From Gemmiger_A avium (GTDB lineage: Bacteria > Bacillota > Clostridia > Oscillospirales > Ruminococcaceae), in assembly GCA_019114585.1 (NCBI GenBank), contig DXFE01000117.1, positions 1 to 64,000 on the forward strand: 64,000 nucleotides of DNA. Reading direction: 5' to 3'. This document shows, piece by piece, positions 31,259-40,615 of the stretch (the stretch's first letter is position 1; each line of letters starts with the position of its first letter). The position numbers and the translations under genes are program-made. Below the pieces are notes generated by a model. The model had not been told where the DNA came from, made no database searches, and was given only the letters and a program-made list of their open reading frames with translations.

Positions 31259-34031
31259 ACAGCAATTCCCCGTGGCGGCGGATATAGGCCTTTTTCAGTA
31301 CGGTGGCCAATACCATATACAGCAGGATGCAGGGGATCAGGTAGGCAAAGAACACCGGCGGCAGGGCGGCAAAGCCCAGGGCCGGGGCCAGCGGAGTAAA
31401 GGGAATCAGGGTCAGCGCCCCGATGCCCAGGCCGGTCAGCAGGGTCAGCGGCGCGGCGGCGCGGCTCTGGATAAAGGGCAGCTTGGGGGTGCGGATCATG
31501 TGGATCACCAAGGTCTGGCTCCACATGGATTCCACGAACCACCCGGCCTGGAACAGGGCGATATAGGCCGCGCGCATCTGGGCCAGCTGCACCCCGGCAA
31601 AGTGAGCGCCCAGCTGGCTGAACAGCACCCCGCCGGACACCACCGCCGGGCAGAGCACAAAATACAGGAACAGATAGGTCAGGATGTCGAACACCGAGCT
31701 GGCAGGCCCCAGCCAGATCATGAAGCTGCCCACCGAGGAGGCGTCCCACCGGCGGGGCCGGTCCAGGAATTCCTCGTCCACGTTGTCCCAGGGGATGGCT
31801 GTGCAGGACAGGTCATAGATCAGGTTGAGCAACAGCAGCTGCAGGCTCTCCATGGGCAAAAAGGGCAGCAGCGCCGAGGCCGCCAGTACCGAGAACATGT
31901 TGCCGAAGTTGGAGGAGGCGGTCATCTTGATGTACTTGAGCATATTGGCGTAGGTCTTGCGGCCCTCGGTGATGCCCTGCTCCAGCACGGTCAGGTCCTT
32001 TTCCAGCAGAATCACGTCGGCGGATTCCTTGGCGATGTCCACCGCCGAATCCACCGAGATGCCGATGTCGGCGGCCTTCATGGCGGCGGCGTCGTTGATG
32101 CCGTCCCCCATAAAGCCCACGGTGTGGCCGTCGGCCCGCAGCGCGCTCACCACCCGGGCCTTCTGCTCCGGGCTGAGCTTGGCGAACACCCGCACGGTGC
32201 GGGCGGCCTGGGCCAGTTCCTCGTCGTTCATCCGGTCCAGATCGGTGCCCAGCAGCATCCCCTGCACCGGCAGCCCCACCTGGCGGCAGACGGTGCGGGT
32301 GACCTTTTCGTTGTCGCCGGTCAGGATGCGCACATCCACCCCCCGTTTGGCCAGCGCGGCGATGGCCCCGGCGGCGGACTCCTTGGGCGGGTCCAGGAAG
32401 GCCAGATAGCCCAGCAGCACCATATCCCGCTCTTCCTCCGGGCCGAAGGTCCCGGCCGGGGACGGGTCGTTCTTCTGGGCCACCGCCAGCACCCGGAAGC
32501 CCTTGTCGTTCAGCTCGTCGGCGGTGCGCAGGATGCGCTGGCGCACCTCGCCGGTGAGGGGCCGGATCTGCCCCTCGTACTCGGCCCAGGCGCAGACCGC
32601 CAGCATCTCCTCCACCGCGCCCTTGGTGACCATCTGGGTCTTGCCGCGGGCGTCCCGCACCACCACGGTCAGGCGGCGGCGGGCAAAGTCAAAGGGAATT
32701 TCGTCCACCTTTTCATAGGCGGCGGACAGATCGGTCAGGGTGGCGTCCTCCGCCTCCAGCTCCTCGGTGCGGCGGATGACCGCCCGGTCCATCAGGTTGC
32801 GGTAGCCGGTCTGGAACCAGCTGTTCAGATAGGCGTGACGCAGCACCCGCACGTCCTCGCTGCCCATCACATCCAGGCTGTACTGCAGCGCCACCCGGTC
32901 CTGGGTGAGGGTGCCGGTCTTGTCGGTGCAGAGCACATCCATCGCGCCGAAATTCTGGATGGAGTTCAGGTTCTTGACCACGGTGCGCTTGCGGCTCATG
33001 GACACGGCGCCCTTGGCCAGGCAGGTGGTCACGATCATGGGCAGCATCTCGGGGGTCAGGCCCACGGCCACCGATACCCCGAACAGGAAGGCGTCCACCC
33101 AGTCGCCCTTGGTGATGCCGTTGATGAAGAACACCACCGGCACCATCACCAGCATGAACCGGATCAGCACCCAGGACACCGCGTTGACCCCTTTGGTAAA
33201 GCTGGTTTCCACCGCTTCCCCGGCCACGGCGCTGGCCATGGAACCAAACAGGGTGTCGTCCCCCACCGCCAGCACCACCCCCACGGCGGTGCCGGAGATC
33301 ACATTGGTGCCCATAAAGGCCAGGTCGGCGCAGTCGGTGACGGTGTCCGGATTCGGCACCGGGGCGGCCAGCTTTTCCACCGGCTCGCTCTCGCCGGTCA
33401 GGCCCGCCTGGCTCACAAACAGGTCCCGGGCCTCCAGAATCCGCAGATCGGCGGGCACCATGTCCCCGGCGTGCAGCCGCACGATGTCCCCCACCACCAC
33501 GTCCTCCAGGGGCACCTCCTGTTCGGGGGCGCCGTCCCGGCAGACGGTGCAGGTGGTGGTGATCAGGGCCAGCAGGGCTTCGGCGGCGCTGCCGCTGCGG
33601 CTCTCCTGCACAAAGCGCAGCGTGCCGCTGATGCCCACCATGGTCAGGATGATCACCACGGTGACGCAGTCAAATTCTTCAGGGGTGCTGCCCAGCAGGC
33701 TCAAGGCGGGCAGCAGCATGTCGGTCACCGCCGACACCGCCGCCAGGCAGAACAGGATGGCGGTGAAGGGGTTCACGAAGGCCCCGGCCAGGCGGCGGGG
33801 CAGGGATTTTTTCTTTTCGCGGGTCACCCGGTTGACGCCCCAGCGGGCGCGGCGGGCGGGCAGGTCGGCGGTGTCCAGCCCCCGGCGGGTGGCTTCCAGC
33901 TCGTCCAATACCTCCCCGGCGCCGGACGCGGCGGCGCGGCGCAGCCGGTCAAGCCGGTCCTGCCGCTGCACCTCCCGGGCGGCCTCCCGCCGGATGCGGG
34001 CGATATTCTGCTTTTTGTTCTTGATGGTCAT
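31257..34031 (-). CDS. mgtA: MgtA-type magnesium-translocating P-type ATPase
   Basis: This 924-residue P3-type ATPase has the actuator TGES motif (LTGESEPVEK), phosphorylation site VLCTDKTGTLT, the KGAVEEML nucleotide-binding loop, TGDN and the hinge GDGINDAAAMKAADIG. About ten membrane helices are predicted, including the FLPMESLQLLLLNLIYD segment characteristic of MgtA/MgtB. It imports magnesium down its gradient at the cost of ATP. The N-terminus has a Lys/Arg-rich stretch typical of the family. It is preceded by a leader of about 230 bp with secondary structure and no convincing magnesium riboswitch. Confidence 0.92.
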   Translation of the reverse strand: MTIKNKKQNIARIRREAAREVQRQDRLDRLRRAAASGAGEVLDELEATRRGLDTADLPARRARWGVNRVTREKKKSLPRRLAGAFVNPFTAILFCLAAVSAVTDMLLPALSLLGSTPEEFDCVTVVIILTMVGISGTLRFVQESRSGSAAEALLALITTTCTVCRDGAPEQEVPLEDVVVGDIVRLHAGDMVPADLRILEARDLFVSQAGLTGESEPVEKLAAPVPNPDTVTDCADLAFMGTNVISGTAVGVVLAVGDDTLFGSMASAVAGEAVETSFTKGVNAVSWVLIRFMLVMVPVVFFINGITKGDWVDAFLFGVSVAVGLTPEMLPMIVTTCLAKGAVSMSRKRTVVKNLNSIQNFGAMDVLCTDKTGTLTQDRVALQYSLDVMGSEDVRVLRHAYLNSWFQTGYRNLMDRAVIRRTEELEAEDATLTDLSAAYEKVDEIPFDFARRRLTVVVRDARGKTQMVTKGAVEEMLAVCAWAEYEGQIRPLTGEVRQRILRTADELNDKGFRVLAVAQKNDPSPAGTFGPEEERDMVLLGYLAFLDPPKESAAGAIAALAKRGVDVRILTGDNEKVTRTVCRQVGLPVQGMLLGTDLDRMNDEELAQAARTVRVFAKLSPEQKARVVSALRADGHTVGFMGDGINDAAAMKAADIGISVDSAVDIAKESADVILLEKDLTVLEQGITEGRKTYANMLKYIKMTASSNFGNMFSVLAASALLPFLPMESLQLLLLNLIYDLSCTAIPWDNVDEEFLDRPRRWDASSVGSFMIWLGPASSVFDILTYLFLYFVLCPAVVSGGVLFSQLGAHFAGVQLAQMRAAYIALFQAGWFVESMWSQTLVIHMIRTPKLPFIQSRAAAPLTLLTGLGIGALTLIPFTPLAPALGFAALPPVFFAYLIPCILLYMVLATVLKKAYIRRHGELL

Positions 34032-34262
34032 GGCGCATTCCTCCCTTGGGCGCGGCGCACCCGGGAGTGAGCGCGGGCCGGACAGGCCCCCGCCCGCCCC
34101 CTGGCAGCGCGGCGCAGATTTTCTGGTTGTGACTTCGATCCGGGTCCATCCGGTTTCACCTCGCTTTGCGCAAAATGTCGGGGCGTGGTTTGCCCCGCCT
34201 GTTTATCCTACTCCCTTTACCGCTTGGGGGCCATGACCAAACCCTTGCGATTTTCTTGCGGC
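34032..34262 (-). promoter_or_regulatory. Structured leader of the mgtA-type gene
   Basis: A 231-bp non-coding segment precedes mgtA. On the minus strand it contains GTAAAGGGAGTAGG (34207-34220), a CGGGGC / GCCCCG hairpin soon after, then GAGGTGAAACCGG. The first box recalls the 5' element of the yybP-ykoY manganese riboswitch, but the second conserved element is not convincing, and the conserved magnesium M-box sequences are absent. Treat as an unassigned candidate metal-responsive leader. Confidence 0.3.
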
Positions 34263-34299
34263 AAAAAACGCCGGTGCGCTTCTTTGGCGCACCGGCGTT
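34263..34299 (-). terminator. Terminator of the zinc-uptake operon
   Basis: On the minus strand AACGCCGGTGCGC pairs with GCGCACCGGCGTT and is followed by a T-run (plus-strand A-run 34263-34268). It ends the zur-znu operon. Confidence 0.88.
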
Positions 34300-34305
34300 C
34301 CTGGT

Positions 34306-34764
34306 TTATTCTGCGGCAAGGGTCATGCTGGCGTCCACCAGATGGCAGAATTCAAAATTCCCCTGCCTGTACATTGCAAAGGTGCCCTCCACCGTGACCG
34401 TCTGGCCCGGCTCCGGAAATTCCTCCGGCCACGCCGGCTCCCCGGCGGGCACAAATTCCAGCCCCTGGGCGCAGCAGGCCAGGGCGTCCTGCACCACCAC
34501 CGCGTACAGCCGCCCGTCCGGGTCATCGTAAACGGCAAACTCCCCGGCGGCCCGGATGGTCTTGCCCAGGTAGTCCTCCGGGCAGTCCAGCATGTTGTAC
34601 ACCTCGGCAAAAACCATGGTGCTGCTCAAAGCGGTCAGATCCACGTCGATGCCGCTGTCCGGGGTGGCGGTGGGTTCCGGCGGGATGTAGGTGGAGGGGA
34701 TCTCCCGGGCGCAGCCCGCCAGCAGCATCAGCACCGCCAGCAGCCCGGCGATCCGGGCCCTCAT
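34306..34764 (-). CDS. Hypothetical lipoprotein of the zinc operon
   Basis: This 152-residue protein has a lipoprotein signal (LLAGC, C18), a short Pro/Thr linker and a compact domain. Segments EDYLGKTIRAAGEFAVY, QDALACCAQGLEFVP and GQTVTVEGTFAMY look like an OB-type beta barrel; the adjacent Cys pair and a later Cys-His could bind metal. Its ATG overlaps the stop of znuB (ATGA), so it is translationally coupled and belongs to the zinc operon. Zinc binding is an inference from context. Not assigned to a named family. Confidence 0.7.
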   Translation of the reverse strand: MRARIAGLLAVLMLLAGCAREIPSTYIPPEPTATPDSGIDVDLTALSSTMVFAEVYNMLDCPEDYLGKTIRAAGEFAVYDDPDGRLYAVVVQDALACCAQGLEFVPAGEPAWPEEFPEPGQTVTVEGTFAMYRQGNFEFCHLVDASMTLAAE

Positions 34765-35603
34765 GCCCGCCTCCTTTTGCCGGCCAGCCAGAACAGCCCC
34801 CAGACGGCGATCTCCACCGCCACAATGGTGGAGCCCACCGGGGTGCCCGCCACCACCGCGATCAGGATACCGGCCGCGGCGCAGCCCACCGCGAACAGCG
34901 CCGCGCAGAGGGTGACCCCGCCGAAGCTGCCGCAGACCCGCATGGCCGCCAGCGCCGGAAACACCACCAGCCCGGTAACCAGCAGCGAGCCCACCAGGTT
35001 CATGGCCAGCACGATCACCACCGCGGCGCTGACCGCCAGCAGCAGGTTGCAGGCCTTGGCCCCCACCCCGGCGGCGCGGGCAAAGTCCTCGTCAAAGGTC
35101 ACGGCAAAGATGCGGTGGTAAAACAGGGCAAACACCGCGGTGATGCCCAGCGCCAGCGCGGCGCTGAGCCATACCTCCCCGGCGGTAAGGGTCAGGATGG
35201 AGGTGGCGCCGAACAAAGTGGCGCACACATCGCCGCTCAAATTGGCGGAGGTGCCGAACAGGTTCATGAGCAGATAGCCCACCGCCATCGCCCCCACCGA
35301 GAGCATGGCGGTGGCGGCGTCCCCCCGCAGGGAGGCGTTCTGCCCGGCCCGCAGCAGCAGCACCGCGCAGACCACCGTGACCCCCAGCACAAAGGGCATC
35401 TCCCCCGCCAGGTTCAGCACCGAGGCCACCGCCATCGCCCCGAACGCCGCGTGGGACAGCCCGTCCCCGATAAAGGAAAACCGCCGCAGCACCAGCGGCA
35501 CCCCCAGCAGGGAGGCGCACAGCGCGATCAGCACCCCCACCGCCAGGGCGCTGCGCACAAAGGGATACTGCCAGTACAGCGCCAGTGTTTGCATCAGGCC
35601 CAT
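34761..35603 (-). CDS. znuB: Zinc/manganese ABC transporter permease
   Basis: This 280-residue permease of the ABC-3 family has about eight membrane helices. Characteristic sequence includes VPLVLRRFSFIGDGLSHAAF, ATLFGATSIL, DEDFARAAGV and NLVGSLLVTGLVVFPALAA. It forms the channel for the metal delivered by the ZnuA-like lipoprotein. Its start overlaps the end of znuC by ten bases, with AAGGAG inside znuC. Zinc rather than manganese is inferred from the Zur-type regulator in the same operon. Confidence 0.93.
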   Translation of the reverse strand: MGLMQTLALYWQYPFVRSALAVGVLIALCASLLGVPLVLRRFSFIGDGLSHAAFGAMAVASVLNLAGEMPFVLGVTVVCAVLLLRAGQNASLRGDAATAMLSVGAMAVGYLLMNLFGTSANLSGDVCATLFGATSILTLTAGEVWLSAALALGITAVFALFYHRIFAVTFDEDFARAAGVGAKACNLLLAVSAAVVIVLAMNLVGSLLVTGLVVFPALAAMRVCGSFGGVTLCAALFAVGCAAAGILIAVVAGTPVGSTIVAVEIAVWGLFWLAGKRRRA

Positions 35604-36283
35604 GCGTTTTCTCCTTTCCAGTTCTCATACTCCGCCCGGGTGCCGAAAAAGCTGGTCTGTGCCCCCAGGTACAGCACATGGCTGGCGTACTGCCGGGCCC
35701 CGGCCAGATCGTGGGAGATCATAAAGATGGCCGTGCCCTGCCGGTTCAGCTCTGCCAGCAGCCGGTACATCCCCGCCGCGGCCTGGCTGTCCAGCCCGGT
35801 CACCGGCTCGTCCAGCAACAGCAGCTGGTCCCCGGCGCAGAGGGCCCGGGCCAGCAGCACCCGCTGGCGCTGCCCGCCGCTCAGTTCCCGGAACCGCCGC
35901 CGGGCAAACCCGGCCATGCCCACCTGTTCCAGCGCCCGGGCCGCGGCGGCCCGGTCCTCCCTGCCGTAAAAGGGCCGCCAGCCCCGGCGCCCCTGCCGGC
36001 CGGACAGCGCCACCTCCCACACCGAGGCGGGCATATCCCGCTGCACCGCCGTCTGCTGGGGCAGCCAGCCCAGCTGGCCCGGAACCAGGCCCGGGGACTC
36101 CAGGCAGCCCGCCACCGGCGGCAGCAGCCCCAGCACCGTGCGCAGCAGGGTGGTTTTGCCCGCGCCGTTCTCCCCCAGCACCGCCAGCCAGTCGCCCCGG
36201 CGCAGCACAAAGTCCACCGGGCCGCTCACCGCCCGGCCCTCATACCCGGGGGTCAGCCCCCGGGCCCGGATCCGTTCTTCCAT
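35594..36283 (-). CDS. znuC: Zinc/manganese ABC transporter ATP-binding protein
   Basis: This 229-residue ATPase has Walker A LGENGAGKTTLLRTVLG (about residues 34-50), signature ELSGGQRQRVLLARAL and Walker B LLLLDEPVTGLD. GWLPQQTAVQRDMPASVWEV is typical of the metal-uptake (ABC-3) group. It energises the ZnuB channel. ATG at 36283 follows AAGGAG. Confidence 0.94.
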   Translation of the reverse strand: MEERIRARGLTPGYEGRAVSGPVDFVLRRGDWLAVLGENGAGKTTLLRTVLGLLPPVAGCLESPGLVPGQLGWLPQQTAVQRDMPASVWEVALSGRQGRRGWRPFYGREDRAAAARALEQVGMAGFARRRFRELSGGQRQRVLLARALCAGDQLLLLDEPVTGLDSQAAAGMYRLLAELNRQGTAIFMISHDLAGARQYASHVLYLGAQTSFFGTRAEYENWKGENAWA

Positions 36284-36296
36284 ACCTTGTCTCCTT

Positions 36297-37271
36297 TCAG
36301 GCCAGCGCCGCCGCCAGCACCTCCCGGTTGGCCTCCATCACCGCCAGCCAGGTCAGCCCGTTTTCGATCTGTTCTTCACTCACCGCCTGCATCGAGTTCA
36401 GCACCGCTTTCTCCAGCCCGTTCTGGGTGGTGGCCGCGATGGTATCGGCCAGGCTGCCGTCCGAAGTTTCGGTGATCAGGATGGTGTGCAGCCCGTTTTC
36501 CTCCGCCGCGGCGGCCAGCCGGGCCACGGTGGCAAAGCTGGCCTCGGTCTCGGCGCTGCAGCCCTCAAAGGCCGCGTAGCAGGTCAGGCCGTAGTCCCGG
36601 GCCAGATGGGCAAAGGGGAACCGGTCCCCGAACAGCAGCACGGCGCGGCTGCCCGCCTCCACCGCCTGCCGGTAGCTTTCGTCCAGCGCGTCCAGCTGCT
36701 CGCCGTAGGCGGCGGCCCGGGCGGCGTAGTCCCCCGCCGGGTCCAGCTGGGCCAGCGTTTCGGCCAGCACCCCGGTCAGGGTGCGGGCGTTGGCCACCGA
36801 CAGCCACACATGCTCGTCCGCTTCTTCCTCATGATCGTGGTCGTGGTCCTCCTCCGCCTGGGTGCCCAGGGCGGGCAGGGCGGTGTAGGCCTGCTCACCC
36901 AGCGCCTCCACCAGCCGCACCACCCGGGGGCCGTCCTCCGTGCCGGCCAGCGCCCGCTCCAGCCAGGCGTCCGACTGGCCGCCCACGCAGACCAGCAGGT
37001 CACACTCCTGCACCGTCAGCAGGTCCCGGGCGGTGGGCTGGTAGCTGTGCATGTCCACCCCGCCGCTCTGCAGCAATGTCAGTTCCACCCGGCCCTCCTG
37101 GCCGGCGGTCAGTTCCCGCAGCCAGTCCCAGGCGGGGAACACGGTAGCCACCACCCGCAGCGGTTCCTCCCCGCTTTCGGCGGCGGAGGGTGCCGGGGCG
37201 GCGGCCCCGCACCCGGTCAGAACGGCCAGCGCCAGCGCGGCGATGACCCCGAAAAATTTGTTGTATTGCAT
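36297..37271 (-). CDS. znuA: Zinc-binding lipoprotein (ZnuA-like)
   Basis: This 324-residue cluster 9 metal-binding protein has a lipobox (LTGC), the conserved VDMHSYQPTARDL with its metal-ligand His, an acidic His loop EEDHDHDHEEEADEHVW and later ligands in ITETSDGSLADTIA. Such His-rich loops are characteristic of zinc rather than manganese binders. The start at 37271 follows GGGAGGG; the open frame continues upstream over the small membrane protein in a different register and is not coding there. Confidence 0.93.
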   Translation of the reverse strand: MQYNKFFGVIAALALAVLTGCGAAAPAPSAAESGEEPLRVVATVFPAWDWLRELTAGQEGRVELTLLQSGGVDMHSYQPTARDLLTVQECDLLVCVGGQSDAWLERALAGTEDGPRVVRLVEALGEQAYTALPALGTQAEEDHDHDHEEEADEHVWLSVANARTLTGVLAETLAQLDPAGDYAARAAAYGEQLDALDESYRQAVEAGSRAVLLFGDRFPFAHLARDYGLTCYAAFEGCSAETEASFATVARLAAAAEENGLHTILITETSDGSLADTIAATTQNGLEKAVLNSMQAVSEEQIENGLTWLAVMEANREVLAAALA

Positions 37272-37369
37272 GGCAAAAAAGCCCTCCCGTTGTTGGTTCT
37301 GCCCAAAAAAGGGCGCAAAAATGCTAGGGCGGGCGCAGCGCGCCCCCTCTCGGTCACGGAAAGGCTTTT

Positions 37370-37672
37370 TTAATTGTTCAATCGCACACGGCGCCCCACC
37401 GGCGTGATGCGCACCGGCATCCGCCGCACCCGCACCGGGCGGCAAAGCCGGGCCAGCCCGGCCAGGGCCAGCCCCGCCGCCGGAAGCAGCCCCGCGGCCA
37501 GCAGCCGCACCAGATTCGCGGCCAGGCGCAGCCCCATGCACACCGGGCAGGCGTCGTCCCCGTCGCAGTGGTGGGCGGCCTGCCCGGCCAGCAGCGCCGC
37601 GGCCCCCAGCGCCCCGGCCAGCACCAGCAGCGCCAGCAGCCCCGCCGCCAGACGCAGTACCCGGCCCCTCAC
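37370..37672 (-). CDS. Small Cys-containing membrane protein of the zinc operon
   Basis: This 100-residue protein has two membrane helices. Between them lies a loop with potential metal ligands, HHCDGDDACPVCMGLR (His-Cys, then CPVC). The C-terminus is basic. The start is GTG at 37672, overlapping the zur stop codon (GTGA) with GGGAGG seven bases upstream, so it is coupled to zur. No family is recognised. Its place between the regulator and the binding protein suggests a role in zinc handling, such as a metal-binding accessory subunit. Confidence 0.65.
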   Translation of the reverse strand: MRGRVLRLAAGLLALLVLAGALGAAALLAGQAAHHCDGDDACPVCMGLRLAANLVRLLAAGLLPAAGLALAGLARLCRPVRVRRMPVRITPVGRRVRLNN

Positions 37673-38064
37673 AGCCCGGCCTCCCGGCAGGCGGCGCACA
37701 CGCCGTATACCACCGTGCGCCGGGGGTCCACCGCAAAGCCGTGGCCCGCCAGCAGATGGCGGCCGGTCTCGCGGGCCTGTTCGCACCGGATGCGCAGCAG
37801 CTGGCCGCACCGCTCGCACTTGCAGTGCAGCCCCGCCGGGGCGGCGTCCAGGTATTCAAACCGGGCGCCCTCCCCCTCCAGGGTGTACTTGGCGGCCCGG
37901 CCCTCGGCCACCAGCCGCTCCAGATACCGGTAGACGGTGGCGGTGGAGACACTTTCCCCCAGCGCGGCCCGCAGCTGCCCCGCGGTAAAGGGCTGCCCGG
38001 CGGTCTGTTCCAGCCAGGTCTGCATGGCCCGCTGCTGGCGGGTCTGGTAGGCGGTGCGCTGCAT
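37669..38064 (-). CDS. zur: Fur-family zinc regulator (Zur-like)
   Basis: This 131-residue protein has a winged-helix DNA-binding half (FTAGQLRAALGESVSTATVY and RYLERLVAEGRAAKYTL) and a dimerisation half with the regulatory His-Cys region GLHCKCERCGQLL and a final CAAC. The two CxxC pairs form the structural zinc site. The start at 38064 follows AGGAGG. It leads the zinc-uptake operon and an inverted-repeat operator sits on its promoter, so repression of its own operon when zinc is plentiful is expected. Fur or PerR activity is less likely given the partner genes. Confidence 0.9.
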   Translation of the reverse strand: MQRTAYQTRQQRAMQTWLEQTAGQPFTAGQLRAALGESVSTATVYRYLERLVAEGRAAKYTLEGEGARFEYLDAAPAGLHCKCERCGQLLRIRCEQARETGRHLLAGHGFAVDPRRTVVYGVCAACREAGL

Positions 38065-38084
38065 GGTGTGTCCTCCTGTGAATT

Positions 38085-38099
38085 TGAGAATCGTTCTCA
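38085..38099. promoter_or_regulatory. Zur/Fur-type operator
   Basis: TGAGAATCGTTCTCA is a 7-1-7 inverted repeat (outer six bases perfectly symmetric) immediately downstream of the zur -10 box, covering the expected transcription start. Confidence 0.8.
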
Positions 38100-38100
38100 T

Positions 38101-38130
38101 AGTATACCCGAAACGCCCCGCCCCCGTCAA
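38101..38130 (-). promoter_or_regulatory. Promoter of the zur-znu operon
   Basis: On the minus strand TTGACG (38125-38130), 18 bases, TATACT (38101-38106), directly adjoining the operator. Confidence 0.75.
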
Positions 38131-38237
38131 GGGCTGCGGGCAGGTTTCACCGATTCTCCACAACCGGCAAAATCCGCCCTCAGCATACCAATTCCGCGCT
38201 TTTCTTGGTTAATTATGCAAAGCAGCCCCCCCGGCGA

Positions 38238-38266
38238 TTGAAAAGCCCGGGGGCGAAACGTACAAT
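38238..38266 (+). promoter_or_regulatory. Promoter of the Tad pilus operon
   Basis: TTGAAA (38238-38243), 17 bases, TACAAT (38261-38266), 52 bp before the tadZ-type start. No other promoter is obvious within the operon, so all twelve genes may be one transcript. Confidence 0.7.
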
Positions 38267-38318
38267 GAATCTGTTAATAAAGTATTCACAAATTCCACAT
38301 ATGCGGGAGGGTTCCACC

Positions 38319-39350
38319 ATGGCGATCAAACTACTTTTCTGCTGGCAGGACCGGTATTTCGGCGAGCAGCTGAACCTGCTGCTCAGTGAGGATCCCCGCT
38401 CTTTCCGGGTGCTGTACTTCACCGACCCGGCCCGCGCGGCGGACTGGCTGCGCACCAGCGGCGAAACGGTGGACTGCATCCTGGGCGCGCCGGGCTTTCT
38501 GCGGGGGCTGGACCCCTCGTATGGCCTGCCGGTAGCCCTGGGGGAGGACACCAGCACCGAGGAACCCCTTTCCGTTAATATGTACCAGCGCCGCCAGGAC
38601 CTGGTGGACGAGCTGAAAAACCTGCTGCGGGCCAAGGGCCTGCTGGCGGCGGCCGCGGCCTCCCGCAGCCAGGGCCGGGTGATCGCCTTCTTCTCCACCC
38701 AGGGCGGCGCGGGCAAGACCACCCTGGCCTACCTGACCGCCCTCAAGGCGGCGGAGCAGGGCAAGACGGTCTATCTGAATCTGGAAGCCGCCCCCTGCAC
38801 CGATTCCCTCTATGCCCCCTGCGGCACGGTGAGCGCCGAGGAATACCTCTGCGCCGTGCAGGACCGGGAGGACCCGGCCCATACCCTGCTGCCGGCGCTG
38901 AGCCGCAACGAGCACGACGTGCTGGTGCTTCCCACCCCCGCCAGCGTGCGGGACCAGAGCGCTTTGACCGGCCCGGACGTGCAGTTTCTGGTGGAATCCA
39001 TCCTGCGGGGCGCCTCGCCGGACTGGCTGATCCTGGATCTGTCCTCGGTGCTGAACGAGGTATCCGGCCGGGCCATGGAGCTGGCCGACCGGGTGGTGCT
39101 GGTCTACGGGGACGACCGCCTGGGCGAGCACAAGCGCCGGCGTTTTCTGGCCGACCCGGCCTTTTCCAGCCTGCCCTGCGCGGGCAAGGAGCTGGTGGCG
39201 GGCAACCGCTGCCGGGAAAAGTACGCCGACGGCCGCTATCAGGTGGCCTTCCCCTACTCCGCCAGCCTGGCCAGCGTGCCGGACGTGCGGGCGGTGCTGC
39301 GGGGCAACCCGGACCTGGAAAAGGGCTGCGCCGCCATCCTGAGTTTCTGA
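38319..39350 (+). CDS. tadZ: TadZ/CpaE-like pilus localisation ATPase
   Basis: This 343-residue protein has an N-terminal receiver-like pseudo-domain (residues 1-100) and a ParA/MinD-type ATPase domain from about residue 125. The deviant Walker A is FFSTQGGAGKTTLAYL, and PDWLILDLSSVLNEVSGRAM corresponds to the later nucleotide motif. TadZ proteins mark the site of the Tad assembly machine. ATG at 38319 follows GGGAGGG. It is the first gene of the pilus operon. Confidence 0.85.
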   Translation: MAIKLLFCWQDRYFGEQLNLLLSEDPRSFRVLYFTDPARAADWLRTSGETVDCILGAPGFLRGLDPSYGLPVALGEDTSTEEPLSVNMYQRRQDLVDELKNLLRAKGLLAAAAASRSQGRVIAFFSTQGGAGKTTLAYLTALKAAEQGKTVYLNLEAAPCTDSLYAPCGTVSAEEYLCAVQDREDPAHTLLPALSRNEHDVLVLPTPASVRDQSALTGPDVQFLVESILRGASPDWLILDLSSVLNEVSGRAMELADRVVLVYGDDRLGEHKRRRFLADPAFSSLPCAGKELVAGNRCREKYADGRYQVAFPYSASLASVPDVRAVLRGNPDLEKGCAAILSF

Positions 39351-39369
39351 GCGTAAAGGAGCAACCGGC

Positions 39370-40614
<1,245 letters not shown>

Positions 40615-40615
40615 T

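Noticed and set aside
28513..31749. A 1078-codon minus-strand frame opposite the GH3 gene
   Set aside because: Crosses a terminator and two gene boundaries. Its composition is typical of antisense GC-rich coding and there is no start signal.
34032..34262. Magnesium M-box riboswitch before mgtA
   Set aside because: The conserved GTTAGGTGAGG and GCTGCTGCCC blocks are not present; only a vague GAGGTGA similarity exists.
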